Source: Persicaria tinctoria
Taxonomy: Eukaryota; Streptophyta; Magnoliopsida; Caryophyllales; Polygonaceae
DNA length: 64,000 nt
Direction of reading: 5' to 3'
Assembly (NCBI GenBank): GCA_037127255.1
Contig: JBANSL010000014.1
Span: 64,557,646 to 64,621,645 of the forward strand
The position numbers and the translations under genes are program-made. Under the pieces are notes generated by a model that was not told where the DNA came from, made no database searches, and worked only from the letters and a program-made list of their open reading frames with translations. Each line of letters begins with the position of its first letter. Positions within the stretch are counted from its first letter, which is position 1. Shown piece by piece: positions 22,901 to 33,682 of the stretch.

Positions 22901-24330
22901 GAATCTCATTAACCTTCTAAGTGCAATCCAATGTTCTTTGCTAGGATTATGTGTATATCTACTGAGTCTACTTACTGCATAAGCTATGTCAGGCCGAGTA
23001 TAGTTCATCAAAAACATTAGACTCCCAATCACTTTAGTGTATTTCTCTTGGGAAACACCTGTACCTGAGTTCTTCACTAACTCTATGGTAGCATCATATA
23101 GGGTCCTAACTGGCGTCACATCATAATTGTTAAACTTTTTCAATACCTTCTCTACATAATGGGATTGAGACAAAGTAAAGCCATTTTTAGTTCTAGTCAC
23201 TTTAACACCTAGAATCACATCAGCTTTACCTAAGTCTTTCATTTCAAAGCGAGAGGAAAGACACTTTTTGGTTTCATTTATCACATGCATGTTAGTGCCA
23301 AATAACAACATATCATTAACATATAGGCACACAATAACACAACCAGAATTGTACATCTTGGTATAAACACATGCATCAGATCCACTAACCACAAATCCAA
23401 AACTCAACACAGTGTTATGGAATTTCTCATACCATTGTTTAGGTGCTTGCTTTAAGCCATAGAGAGATTTTTTAACCTACAAACCATGTTCTCCTTACCT
23501 GGAACCACAAAACCCGGAGGTTGTTCCATGTATATTTCCTCGTCTAGATCACCATTCAGAAAAGCAGTCTTTACATCCATTTGATGTACTAAGAGATTGT
23601 AATTAGATGCTAAAGAAAATAATGTTCTAATGGTTGAAATCTTAGTTATAGGAGAATAGGTGTCAAAATAATCTACTCCATGTTTCTGTGTGAATCCTTT
23701 GATTACTAGTCTTGCCTTAAATCTTTCAATAGAACCATCTGTTCTAAGTTTCCTCTTAAAGATCCATTTAGAACCAATGGCCTTATAACCTCTAGACAGA
23801 TCAACTAGTTCCCAAGTGTGATTACTTGTGATAGATTCAATTTCACTGTTTACCGCATCTTTCCAAAAACTAGCATCAACAGAACTCATAGCTTCTTTAT
23901 ATGTTCTAGGTTCATCCTCTATCATGTGAACATAAACTAGAGCTTCGTTGATTTCATCTAAATCATGGAGTTCAGTTAAGAAAGCAGTCACAAAATCAGG
24001 ACCATAGCTAGTTTTAGTTCTACGTCTTTTACTTCTTCTAATTTCACTAGGTTCATCAACATTGATAGAAGCAGGTAAAGAAAAAGATGCAGGTTCAGAA
24101 ACAGCAGGAATACTATCATGATCTTTCTTCAAAGGAAAAATATGCTCAAAAAATTCAGCATCACAATATTCACACATAGATCTGTCATGCAAGCACATAA
24201 ACCTATAGGCAGCACTGTTCTCAGCATAACCAACAAACATGGCATCAACAGTCTTAGATCCAAGGTTATCTCTCTTAAATGCAGGAATCCCAACTTTAGC
24301 TAAACACCCCCACACTCTCATCAACCCTAG
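22895..24330 (-). pseudogene. Copia-2 reverse transcriptase with integrase C-terminus
   Basis: 24351-23452 starts in the integrase tail (VWGCLAKVGIP, FVGYAENSAAYRF), then KDAVNSEIESITSNHTWELV, GSKWIFKRKLRTDGSIERFK and the DVKTAFLNG motif. The frame breaks at an A-run near 23471, one base short of restoring SLYGLKQ. 23410-22895 continues with VIVCLYVNDMLLFG: the first Asp of the YVDD box reads Asn (GAT to AAT), a change that should abolish polymerase activity. It then covers the SLMFLMNYTRPDIAYAVSRL block. Confidence 0.88.
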
Positions 24331-24338
24331 GTTAGGAG

Positions 24339-25050
24339 TAGGGTGGCTCAAAATGGACCCAACCCGGAAACCCGACCCAACCCGACCCGGAAAACACGAG
24401 GTTGTGGTTGACCCGAGACCCCTAGGGGTCGGGTCTCGGGTCGAATTTTAGGAAATCCCGGGTCAACGGGCGGGTCGGGGTCAGACCCGACGGGTCTCGG
24501 GGTCGACCCGTTGACCCGGATTTTTAAAATTATTTATTTATTATTTGTGTGCGCTCTACCAGCGAAATGTTTCAAACGTATTAGTAAAATTTAATGAAAT
24601 AAATGTAGGGGCGCCAATGCGCCATGCTTCATTGGAAATATATGTTTATGTATACGCACTTTGTAATTTTTAATTTTTTTTTTATTCTGTCTTTTGTTTT
24701 TTCTTTCCTTTTTCCTTTTTTTTTTTATAAATATTTTAGCACTTTAAATCAGGTTCCTATTTACAGTAGCATCGAAGAAACTAATACGGATACTACGGAG
24801 CAACTAATATGCGGATGATAATTTTGAAAAAAACTCCTTTTATTTAATTTTAAATATTTTAATTTTGTAATAATTAACAAAATTTAAAAACTCGGGTTTT
24901 CGGGTGAACCCGTCACCCGACCCGGAAAACCCAGAATTACAAATCTCGGGTTCGGGTCGGGTGGCGGGTCGCATTTTTAAAAATTCCGGGCCTTCGAGTT
25001 GACCCTCACCCGGAATGTTCGGGTCGGGTCGACCCGGATGAGCCACCCTA
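24339..25050. mobile_element. hAT-C: non-autonomous hAT element inside Copia-2 integrase
   Basis: 712 bp flanked by a perfect 8-bp duplication GTTAGGAG (24331-24338 and 25051-25058). The TIR is TAGGGTGGCTCA at both ends (12 bp). Both sides carry arrays of GGGTCGGGTC/GACCCG motifs around an AT-rich centre. No coding capacity. Confidence 0.95.
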
Positions 25051-25058
25051 GTTAGGAG

Positions 25059-25539
25059 GATGTCCTTTCCATAGTTCATAAGGGGTTTTGTCTAACTTCT
25101 TATGGGCTACCTTGTTAAGAATGTAGTTTGCAGAAAGAACAACTTCACCCCACAAAGAGTCGGGTGACCCAGAACTCACAAGCATAGAAAGCATCATGTT
25201 TTTTAAAGTTATGTTCTTTCTTTCTACTACTCCATTCGATTGAAGGCTATAGGGTGTTGTACGTTCATGAATAATGCCATTATTCTCACAGAATTCTTTC
25301 AAAAACGTTGTCCCATATTCCCCACCTCTATCGGATCTAAGTCTTTTAACTTTTCTGTCAAGTTGGTTTTCTACCTCAGCTTTGTAGATTAAGAACATTT
25401 TCTCTGCCTCATCTTTAGATCTCAGCAAATACAACTTGGTGTATCTAGAATAATCATCTACAAATGTGATGTAATACCTTTTACCACCTCTGCTCTCAGA
25501 GTTCCTAAAATCAGCTAGATCGGTGTGAACTAATTCTAG
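25059..25539 (-). pseudogene. Copia-2 integrase core
   Basis: Sense codons from 25539 give a T-D-L-A block (first Asp), YITFVDDYSRYTKLYLLRSK, then KRLRSDRGGEYGTTFLKEFC (second Asp), ERTTPYSLQSNGVVERKN (Glu) and DSLWGEVVLSANYILNKV. The frame stops at hAT-C and starts after a stop at 25540. All three D,D-35-E positions appear present. Confidence 0.88.
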
Positions 25540-27122
25540 CTATTCTGTGGACCTCTTTGTTACAGGTTTGAAAGGCTTCTTGGTGAACTTAGCTTCCACA
25601 CAAATTTCACATTTTTTATGATCATTATTACCCAAGTTTGAGATTAGGCCTATTTTATGCAATTTGTTCACAGATTCAACATTCACATGACCTAATCTAG
25701 CATGCCAATGATCAACATCAACAACGATATAAGCGGAAGTAGAAGCTATATTAGCAGAATCAACAACAGTTTGTAAAACAAACAATTCACCAAACTTATA
25801 AGCCTTCCCTAAAAACTTTCCATTATTGGACAAGACTATAGAGTCACCTTCCATGACTCCCTTTAGCCCGGCTCGAGATAAGAGCCCTCCAGAGATCAGG
25901 TTCCGTCGAAGGGAAGGCACATAAAAGGCATTCTGCAGGCTCAGGATGTTACCTGAGGTGAGCTTCAGCGAGACCTTCCCTTTGCCTAGCACCTCTGACT
26001 GGCTTGAGTTCCCCATGTAGACTTGCTCAGCTCCGCTTGCAGGTTCCAACTCATCAAACAGCTCTCTGTTGGCGCAGAAGTGCTTTGTGGCCCCAGTGTC
26101 CACAATCCATTCGGTCATGCTCCCAATGATGTTAGCTTCAGTGACCACTGCAGCAATGACTTCAGGAGCACCATTTTCAGCGACGTTTGCAATGCCTTTG
26201 TCTTGTTGTCGGTTGTTCTTTTGGACAGCATACTGAGCATCTTTCCTCTCACGGCACTGGAACGCCCTATGGCCTTGTTGACCACACACATAGCAGCCTG
26301 TGTTGTTCTGCTTCTCTTCAATGTTGTTCTTCTTGAACTTCGCAGCCTTGTTGTTTTGTCCTCCAGGGCCCTTCTTGTTCTTCTTGTTGAAAGGCGGCTT
26401 ATTGTCTTTCTTGTTGACCTGCGGAGTTTCAACAATGTTAGCTTTTACCATGTCAGTAGCAGTGTTGGAGGTCTCCTTCTCCTTCAGCCGGTTTGCCTCC
26501 TCAATCTTCAGATGGCTGACGAGTTCCTCCAAGGTAAGATCTTTCTTTTTGTGTTTGAGGTGATTGCGGCAGCGTGCCCATGACTTAGGCAATTTCTCAA
26601 TCAGGACGTTCGCCTGAAGAACTTCGCACATCTTCATCCCTTCAGCCAGTATATCCGCTACCAAATTCTCGTACTCATGCACCTGCTCCATGATAGGCTT
26701 GTCGTCCACCATCTTGAACTGGATCCACTGTCCAGTCATATACTTGCGCTTCCCAACATCGTCGGTGCCGTACTTCTTGTCTAGGGTTTCCTAGATAGTC
26801 TTAGCAGACTTCTGGATCAGCAGTAGGTCGAACAGAGCGTTCGTCATGTGGTTCAGCATATAGCCTCTTGCGGTTTTGTTGTCGCGTTGGTACTTCACGA
26901 GCTCCGCAGAAGGCGCAGGCGGGTTGGGCGGAGCATCGCCATCAGCAATAGCAGCAGCCGCAGGGGCAGCGGGGGGTCTTGCAGCAACACATAGTCAATC
27001 TCCAGTTGCTGAAAGAAGATCAGCATCTTTTGGGACCAGCGTTTGTAGTTCGAGCCATCCAAAGACTCCAGCTTTGAGAGATCGAGCAGCGGCTTCTTGT
27101 AGGAGATCTCGACGACGGCTAT
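25540..27122 (-). pseudogene. Copia-2 gag, protease and GAG-pre-integrase
   Basis: 27122 begins with ATA where a start Met is expected, followed by LDGSNYKRWSQKMLIFFQQL, the gag N-terminal block. An Ala/Leu-rich slip at about 26940 shifts the frame, and a TAG at 26790 replaces the Trp of IWETLDKKYG. The open part, 26739-25540, covers the gag helix region, a CCHC knuckle CYVCGQQGHRAFQC near residue 150, protease WIVDTGATKHFC near residue 210 (D-T-G), and HWHARLGHVNVESVNKLHKI with a CEIC pair. The gag to pre-integrase portion is 399 codons without a break. Confidence 0.9.
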
Positions 27123-27169
27123 GATCCTACTTTTTAAAATACGTTTCTCATTGTAGGATGTTGACCCTG

Positions 27170-27803
27170 CTGGAACCTGTTAATACAGCAACTAGAAAAC
27201 TCGTTAGGGATGTAGGCCGAACCTTGTTTCTGTGAAGGGGCTGGGCTGCGGTGAAGCGTAGTATGGGAGCCACTGAATGAGAAACGTATTTGCCCCCGAC
27301 AGTGGTGCAGATCGTATGCGAGGCAACGTCCCCCAAGGATTTCACCGTCTTCTCTCACAGGTGCACTCAAGGGAGAGAAGTTGGAACTGGAACAGACGCT
27401 CAGAACGGGAAAAGGGTAGGAGAAAACAGGAGAGAGAGAGAGAGACGATTGTGTTCGCTGTGTGTTGAAAAGCGGAGCCCTAACCCTCCTTATATAGGCT
27501 CCGAAATCCTCCTTAACCCGCAAGCAAAGGAGAGATTCGAGTCTATCAACAGAAGATTTGAGCTCATCCAAAAACGGTTTTAAAAGACTCCGGAGCACGA
27601 GCACGAGCACGAGCCGAGCCGGACGGACGGCGGCGGCGGGCGCGCATGTGGGTGCCCCATCTCCTCCTCAACCTCTCAATGTAGGTAGTGGAAGAGTCTC
27701 CTTAAAAACCCTTTAGGGTACCCTTGAACTTTCCATGTGGGATGTGGGAAGTCCAAAGGGCACCTTCCTTAAAACCCACCTTCTATATGCATTAACTCCA
27801 ACA
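27170..27803 (-). repeat. 5' LTR of Copia-2 (probable extent)
   Basis: The outer end ACTCCAACA is clear; the inner limit is inferred. In element sense the segment contains CTATATAAGG at about 27494, a plausible TATA box of a retrotransposon promoter, followed by a leader to about 27170 where a C-A end (GTATTAACA) occurs. I did not find an initiator-Met primer-binding site there. Confidence 0.6.
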
Positions 27804-27868
27804 GTTTCTATTATTTTCTTTTCCTTTTTTAATTTAATTATATTTATTTAGAGATAGGTGTGTATAAA

Positions 27869-28564
27869 TAGGGTTGGCATGGTACGATTACCACAAAAAA
27901 TGGTGATTACCACGTACCAACCACAAATTGGTGGTACGCAAATTTTCATACCACGTACCAATCACAAGTTGTGGTAACTACGATTTGTGGTTACCATTGG
28001 TACATTACCATGGTTACTAAACTTTAATTATGTTTGCAGTTTTTTGAAACTCCTTGGCTACCTTTCGATGGTCATCAAAGTTATCGAACGAAAAAATATG
28101 GTTACAAAAAATAATATGGTTACCATCTTTTAAAAGTTCAAATAAATCAAGTTTACAACCTAAAGTACAAACAAATTCAAATCAACCAAGTTTAAAGTCT
28201 TCAAGAAACAAACAAAGTTCAATTGTTTAAACATTCAAAATGTTTCAAACAAAACAAGTTCAAAGTCTTCAAACATTCAAAATGCATGTTTCTATTGTTT
28301 CTAGTAGAAAAAGTATAAATGACCAATTTAGGTCAAAATCAAAACACAAAATATAAATTAAAAACTTAAAACTCAAAGGTAATAACAATAAAACATTATA
28401 TAAAAAAATTAATATATATACTCGGTAACCATGATATTCAGATTTCATTACCATTACCGTACCACCTTCACGTGGTTACTATAACGATGGTTACCACCAT
28501 GTTGGTTACCAACATAGTCGGTTTGTGGTTGGTATGGTAATTTCCGTACCATTTAACAGCCCTA
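27869..28564. mobile_element. hAT-D: non-autonomous hAT-like element
   Basis: 696 bp. The ends are TAGGGTTGGCATGGTACG and, in reverse, TAGGGCTGTTAAATGGTACG. Subterminal arrays of GGTTACCA/TGGTAACC-like motifs lie on both sides. Flanks TGTATAAA (27861-27868) and TGTATAAT (28565-28572) match at seven of eight bases, consistent with an 8-bp duplication. The interior is AT-rich and non-coding. Confidence 0.82.
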
Positions 28565-28572
28565 TGTATAAT

Positions 28573-29216
28573 ACATTTAACCAATGAAGCAAAACATTAA
28601 AAAGTGATGTGTATTTTTAAGCACCTTGTGCAAATATGTACATTTGTACATTTAACCATTGGAATTAGTCTAAGGTACTTAATTAACAATCCTGATTTAT
28701 TAAAGGAAGTTTGAAATGATTAATAAATGTATAATTTTTAAATGTTGATGGCTTCTCATTCGTGTGTGTATAAGATTATGACATAAACCGATAGTTTAGA
28801 TGGGTCATTAATATGTGATTTCCATACATAACATATTAATTGTATGCTCATATAGTCATATAAATATTGTAGCTTAACATAAGGCAGACACAGCCATCAT
28901 CCATCATCCATCAATCATTAATATCATCGGAGTTTGATGGATAGTGGAAGGAGGGACAACCGCCCCCGTTGGCCTCCTCCACCCTCAGGTTTGCTTAATC
29001 AACATTCAACATGAACATGACATGTGTTTGTGTGGATCAAAGCAGTGTGATTTTTGGAAGCTTATGAAACTGCCCGCCTACAAAACAATTACTCATAAAC
29101 ATGGAAATGACGGAAACACCCCTCCCTTCTCCCTTGCGGCCGTTGTAACGCATTGAACGGATTTATGGTGCTTCTGATTACCCGCGCATTTCCTGGAACC
29201 CCCTTTATCAAAGGAT
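28573..29216. other. Intergenic, nothing recognised
   Basis: It has short C-rich patches (about 28960-28990 and 29120-29150) but no family-like frame. Confidence 0.5.
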
Positions 29217-29231
29217 TGCATTCATGTACTC

Positions 29232-29829
29232 TTTTTTTTTTTTTTTGAGCTCAAACAAAGACTTTTTATTCATTCACATCCCCAGCCAAGCTTACAAGAG
29301 CAGCTTGAGGCATTGAATCCTTATCAAAAAACAGAGTATCAAATATAGGCCTAACATTGGCTAACTCATGTGCAACTGTGTTCCCTCGCCTTCTTAAATG
29401 AGACCATTCGACTGAAGCAAAACCTGTCGCCTGTCTCTGGATTTTGTCAACCATATGCCGCAGGGTGCCCAGCCCCTCATATCCTCTTCCCAACTTCGTA
29501 ATCAGACTAAGGCAATCAGACTCTAGGTGAATTCGCATGTAGCCTCTTTCCCCGACCCGAGCTAATGCCCATTGCACACTCTCCGCTTCAACAACCTCGA
29601 TGTCCTTGGAGGCCTGCACCCCTTTGTGTCCCGCCATCACGAAGTTGCCTTCTTCATCCCGCACTATAAAACCAATGCCTGCGCTTCCGTCCGCCGAAAC
29701 CGATCCATCGCAGTTGATCTTGAACACTCCCGGTGCTGGTCTCTTCCACCTCTCCCCTCCTGGTTTTGCGGGTTCCCTTGGAGCTGGTGCCGCCGGGTCT
29801 TTGTACCTCTTGAATTCCTCTAACAGTTC
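29232..29829 (-). mobile_element. 5'-truncated LINE insertion with poly-A tail and target duplication
   Basis: 598 bp between two exact copies of TGCATTCATGTACTC (29217-29231 and 29830-29844). The left copy is followed by a run of 15 T, the poly-A tail in element sense. This is the signature of target-primed reverse transcription. The insert contains only the RNase H end of ORF2. The exact duplication implies a fairly recent event. Confidence 0.95.
29266..29829 (-). pseudogene. LINE RNase H domain (5'-truncated ORF2)
   Basis: An open frame with GERWKRPAPGVFKINCDGSV (catalytic Asp in NCDGS), GIGFIVRDEEGNFVMAGHKG, VVEAESVQWALARV (Glu), IHLESDCLSLITKL (Asp) and WSHLRRRGNTVAHELA. The frame is intact from the insertion junction to its stop, so the copy has hardly decayed. 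Codons upstream of 29829 in the same frame are host sequence and not part of the protein. Confidence 0.9.
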
Positions 29830-29844
29830 TGCATTCATGTACTC

Positions 29845-30990
29845 CAAATTGTCTGAATTAAAAAATAAAATTAAAAATAAGAAAAATAAAAAAAAGAAGG
29901 AATTTAGATAAGAAGAAGGGAACAAAGATAGAAGATTCGATACTGCTTCAGTTACCACTTTATCGATCGAATTCAACGATGAACATAAATGACTACCTCT
30001 CATATTTTTTTGTTTTGATATAAGGTAATAATTTGGGCAAGGTTAATGACGATTAACTCATTGACCGATGACGTCACAACGAACAAGATCAACGACCTCA
30101 GGTGAAACCATGGTTATTAGGATCTTGATCCGGATCTTACGATTCTAGGTAAGGTTTTGATTCGGATCGGATATATAGACTCTTTTGTGCTAACTTGTGG
30201 GTGCATCGATCTGTGTGGTGCATTTGATCCACATATTACTATTAGTTACAAGAATGATTGATATCTTTTCGTATATAATCAAGTTAATTTTACCAAATAT
30301 AAGTTAATTTTACCAAATATATGAATAATGAATGATATAGATTTCTATCTAGCTACTTCGTTATGTGGATAACGTTGTTCACCCTCTAATCACCCGATTC
30401 ACCTAAATCACATGAAGTGATGATCGACTGCACCAAATATGACTAAAACAAATGGCGAATAACTAACATGTATGTATGATAAAGGGATTAAATTATATAT
30501 ATGACAGAGGTGGTGAAATGAATTTTTATTCATCCACTATTAGATTTATATTTAATTATTTAATCCATGCTGAAATTGGGCATTATGTTACTTATGTATA
30601 TCTAAAATTTGTGGGCATGTATCATGTTAACGTTATTTTCTTCATAATCAAATTATTTGGATTAATTAATCAATTTTCAATTTTTTTTTGTCAAAACAAA
30701 TAGGAACTCTGAATAATTTAATCGATATTCAAATCCTTCAAACAAGACATTTTTCCAAGATTGACCTAAATATGTCAATTCCAATTTCTTTATAGTTGGT
30801 CCATATACGGAGCATTTGTTTATCCAAACGTTAACATGTTAGAAACATATAAATTTGTCATTTCAAAATTTGGTACTTTGCTAATTAAACTGATTAAAAT
30901 TATAGAGTAAAAACATACATAATGTGAACGTAAGTTGATTTTGTATATACCGGTGTAGTGCCTAATTTCTTGAAATTCCAAACATAATAC

Positions 30991-31063
<73 letters not shown>

Positions 31064-31443
31064 TTATTTTTTTTTTTATTTTTGGTAAGCAAACATAATT
31101 GGATATATAGCAGGTAATAAAAAAGGTGGCTCCTACTAATTAAGGCCGCTACACACAGAATAATTGTGGCTGAGTGAACATAAATATGAAGCATTAAAAA
31201 AAGAAAATGATGCATTAAGATAGTGTTGAAAAAGTCCAAGAATCTAACATTGAATTAAATAATTAAATACGGATATGTAAACCTCTCGATTCAGGAAATA
31301 TTTTATCTAAATATCCCCAATTTAATCATTTTTAAAATAGATTTTAGGATTCAATATCCCGTATTGTTTAGGGAAACAATTTTTTAATATGACTTCGATA
31401 TTTATATATCTATGGGCATAAGGTAGACAAACTGAAATAATGA
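29845..31443. other. AT-rich intergenic, nothing recognised
   Basis: Contains a (TA)n run (30994-31061) and a short direct repeat AAGTTAATTTTACCAAATAT at about 30282 and 30301. No family-like frame. Confidence 0.5.
30994..31061. repeat. (TA)n microsatellite
   Basis: About 68 bases of uninterrupted TA dinucleotides. Confidence 0.97.
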
Positions 31444-32018
31444 TTTTTTTTTGGAAGTAAGGAACTAAATTAGACCGTCATATCCGTTGTTGTGGACGCG
31501 ACTTCTGCCTAGAGCATATATCCATCCAAACGAGAATTTAAGTTTTGAATCATTCTCCATGCATCTGACAGAAACTATATGCAAGACAAGCAATCCTATA
31601 TGCAATAGTGTTGAATTCCCTGAAAATATGACGAATAACAACACTAAAAAATGAACAAATATCCAACCTTGTATCTGATTGTAACAATTTTATGTTCCAA
31701 TGACACTTCCTGTCTCCTAGGATTGCATTAATAACCACCTTATTATCTTCCTCGATGAGTATGTCCCTTTGTTTTGCTCGTAAGACTCCCATACGAAGTC
31801 CAAGCGCCCCACAAAAGTAATTGGTATGAAATTGCAAGTTCCCTTCCCTAAGGACAATATCTTGTCATCTGAATCGCATATGACAAAGTTGTAGGTGCCA
31901 ACCCTAGCGCTAATTTAGAACCATCAAAGTTTAATTTGGCAAACCCAGCAAGAGGCTTCTCCCAAGAACTAAAACTTATGCTAACACCCGCTAGACCATG
32001 ATTGCGTTGGTGCTGATT
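31444..32018 (-). pseudogene. LINE RNase H fragment, left part
   Basis: Minus-strand codons read QHQRNHGLAG, then SWEKPLAGFAKLNFDGSKLA (catalytic Asp in NFDGS), and in a shifted frame GLRMGVLRAKQRDILIEEDN and REFNTIAYRIACLAYSF. A T run at 31444-31453 marks the 3' tail. The upstream part of the same LINE continues at 37383, on the far side of Copia-3. Confidence 0.75.
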
Positions 32019-33202
32019 AAAGAACCTTGATTGAGTCAATGATCTTTCTTATTGAATATCATGGAAGTTCAAAAGAAGGAGAAATTGAAGAAATGAAGAG
32101 AGTAACAAACTTCAACTAAATTTCTAGATCTTGTTCTGGTTACATCAAAGGGCTTATATTTATAGCCCAATACAATGGATTAGACCTGTCAAACGAGTCA
32201 TTCGGGTCCGGTTCGGGTCGGATCACTTCGGGTCCCAGGTAATACGTACGGGTTTCAGGTATTTTCGGGTCCCGGGTAATACGGATTTGACCGTGTTTTC
32301 GGGTCATTTCAGGTCGGTCAATTTTTCTTTTTTAAATTAAAAAAAATCATGATTTGATAATTTTGTGATAAATTTAAAATTCTAAAGTTAAAGACAATGT
32401 TCATAAGTTCCGGTGCTTGTAATTATATACTATATTTGATCTAAAATATTTGATTTTTATTATTTCTCGTAATTTTTAATAAAATGTAATAATATATAAA
32501 TATCAAAATTTTAAATAAATTTTTAAAAATAATTTTTATTAAACATTTGATATTTGATATATTATTATATTTTATTTAAAAACATTTTATTTTCATTATT
32601 TCTCGTACTTTTCAATAAAATGTAATAATATATAAAATATCAAATTTTCAAATAATCTTTTAAAAATAATTTCATGCAATTAGTAATAAGCATAGAATTG
32701 TTTTAATATTTTAATATTTTTTAGAACTTTTATCTTCTTAAAAAACTCCGTTGAAAAATAAAAAATCAAATACTATCGATTGGACGGAGTATTACACAAT
32801 ACAAATAAATATAAAAGTTGATTTAAAAATGAAAGATCAAGTGATTGTAATTATAAAATGTAATAAATTGGAATCTCCATCAAACAAATTTAATCTTATA
32901 TAATTATAAATCAATCGGGTCAATCGGGTCACCGGGTCAAAGGGGTAAATCGGGTCAAAATTACCGGGTTAATTGGGTCACCGCGTCGAAACCCAGATTA
33001 CCCAAAAAAAATTTGGGTTCGGGTCGGAAAAAAAATTCCGGGTTGAAATTCCCGGGTTCGGATCAAAAAAATTTCGGACGTTCGGGTCGGGTTGTGTTTT
33101 GACAGGTCTACAATGGATCCATGTTGCCCAAATTGCCCCTGATTTGTTAGAGCTAAACTGCCAAAATACCCCCAAGTGGTCAAGATGCACATATGGTCAA
33201 TA
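32019..33202 (-). repeat. 3' LTR of Copia-3, split by hAT-E
   Basis: Matches the right LTR from AAAGAACCTTGATTGAGTCA to TATGGTCAATA. The polypurine tract follows at 33203-33219 (CTTGAGATGGGGA in element sense). Confidence 0.85.
32181..33110. mobile_element. hAT-E: non-autonomous hAT element inside the Copia-3 LTR
   Basis: 930 bp with a perfect 8-bp duplication CAATGGAT (32173-32180 and 33111-33118). The TIR is TAGACCTGTCAAA at both ends. Arrays of GGGTCGGG/TTCGGGTC lie at both edges; the AT-rich middle has no transposase. The first eight bases TAGACCTG match hAT-B, and the subterminal motif resembles hAT-C. Confidence 0.95.
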
Positions 33203-33210
33203 TCCCCATC

Positions 33211-33660
33211 TCAAGCTGGAGGAGAGGATGACATGAGACCAAGATCGCGAGTAAGAAACTGGTGTTGATCTTCGCCAAGGGGTTTGGCGAAAATGTTTGC
33301 TAGCTGCAACTGTGAACATACAAAGATGGGCACAAGAAAACCTTCTTGAAATCGTTCACGAACATAGTGACAATCTAGCCAATGATGCTTCGTTCTCTCA
33401 TGAAAAACTGGATTTTCGATAATACGGATGGCGGATTTGCTATCACATAACAAGGGAAAATAGGTTTGGGCACAACTGCCGCACAAGACAATTGAACTCA
33501 GTGAGAATAGAATCCAACCATACCAATTCACTTGAGGTTTTAGACAAACTACGATATTCGGCCTCTGTTGAAGACTTGGAGACTGTTGTCTGCTTCTTAG
33601 CCTTCCAAGAAACAAGAGCTTTGCCCATGAAAACACAAAACCCAGTGAGAGATCGACCAC
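33211..33660 (-). pseudogene. Copia-3 RNase H domain
   Basis: Two frames give VSWKAKKQTTVSKSSTEAEY, LLCDSKSAIRIIENPVFHER, TKHHWLDCHYVRERFQEGFL and NIFAKPLGEDQHQFL, ending near the polypurine tract. The N-terminal D-W-G block is separated from the preceding Y-C-D by the solo LTR at 33683-34488. Confidence 0.85.
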
Positions 33661-33682
33661 TAAATAGGCAATTCCCCCAATC

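Larger units (their letters stand above)
21334..27803 (-). mobile_element. Copia-2: Ty1/copia LTR retrotransposon with unequal LTRs, inactive
   Basis: Long near-identical blocks at 21575-21763 and about 27607-27803 (both ending TTAACTCCAACA) plus a shared block GATTCGAG...AAAACGG (21334-21380 and 27534-27580) mark two LTRs. The minus-strand internal order is gag, protease, integrase, reverse transcriptase, RNase H. The polypurine tract is at 21764-21780. The left LTR carries a roughly 200-bp extra segment with a heptamer array and lacks the R/U5 part seen on the right. No target duplication could be confirmed. hAT-C interrupts integrase. Confidence 0.85.
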
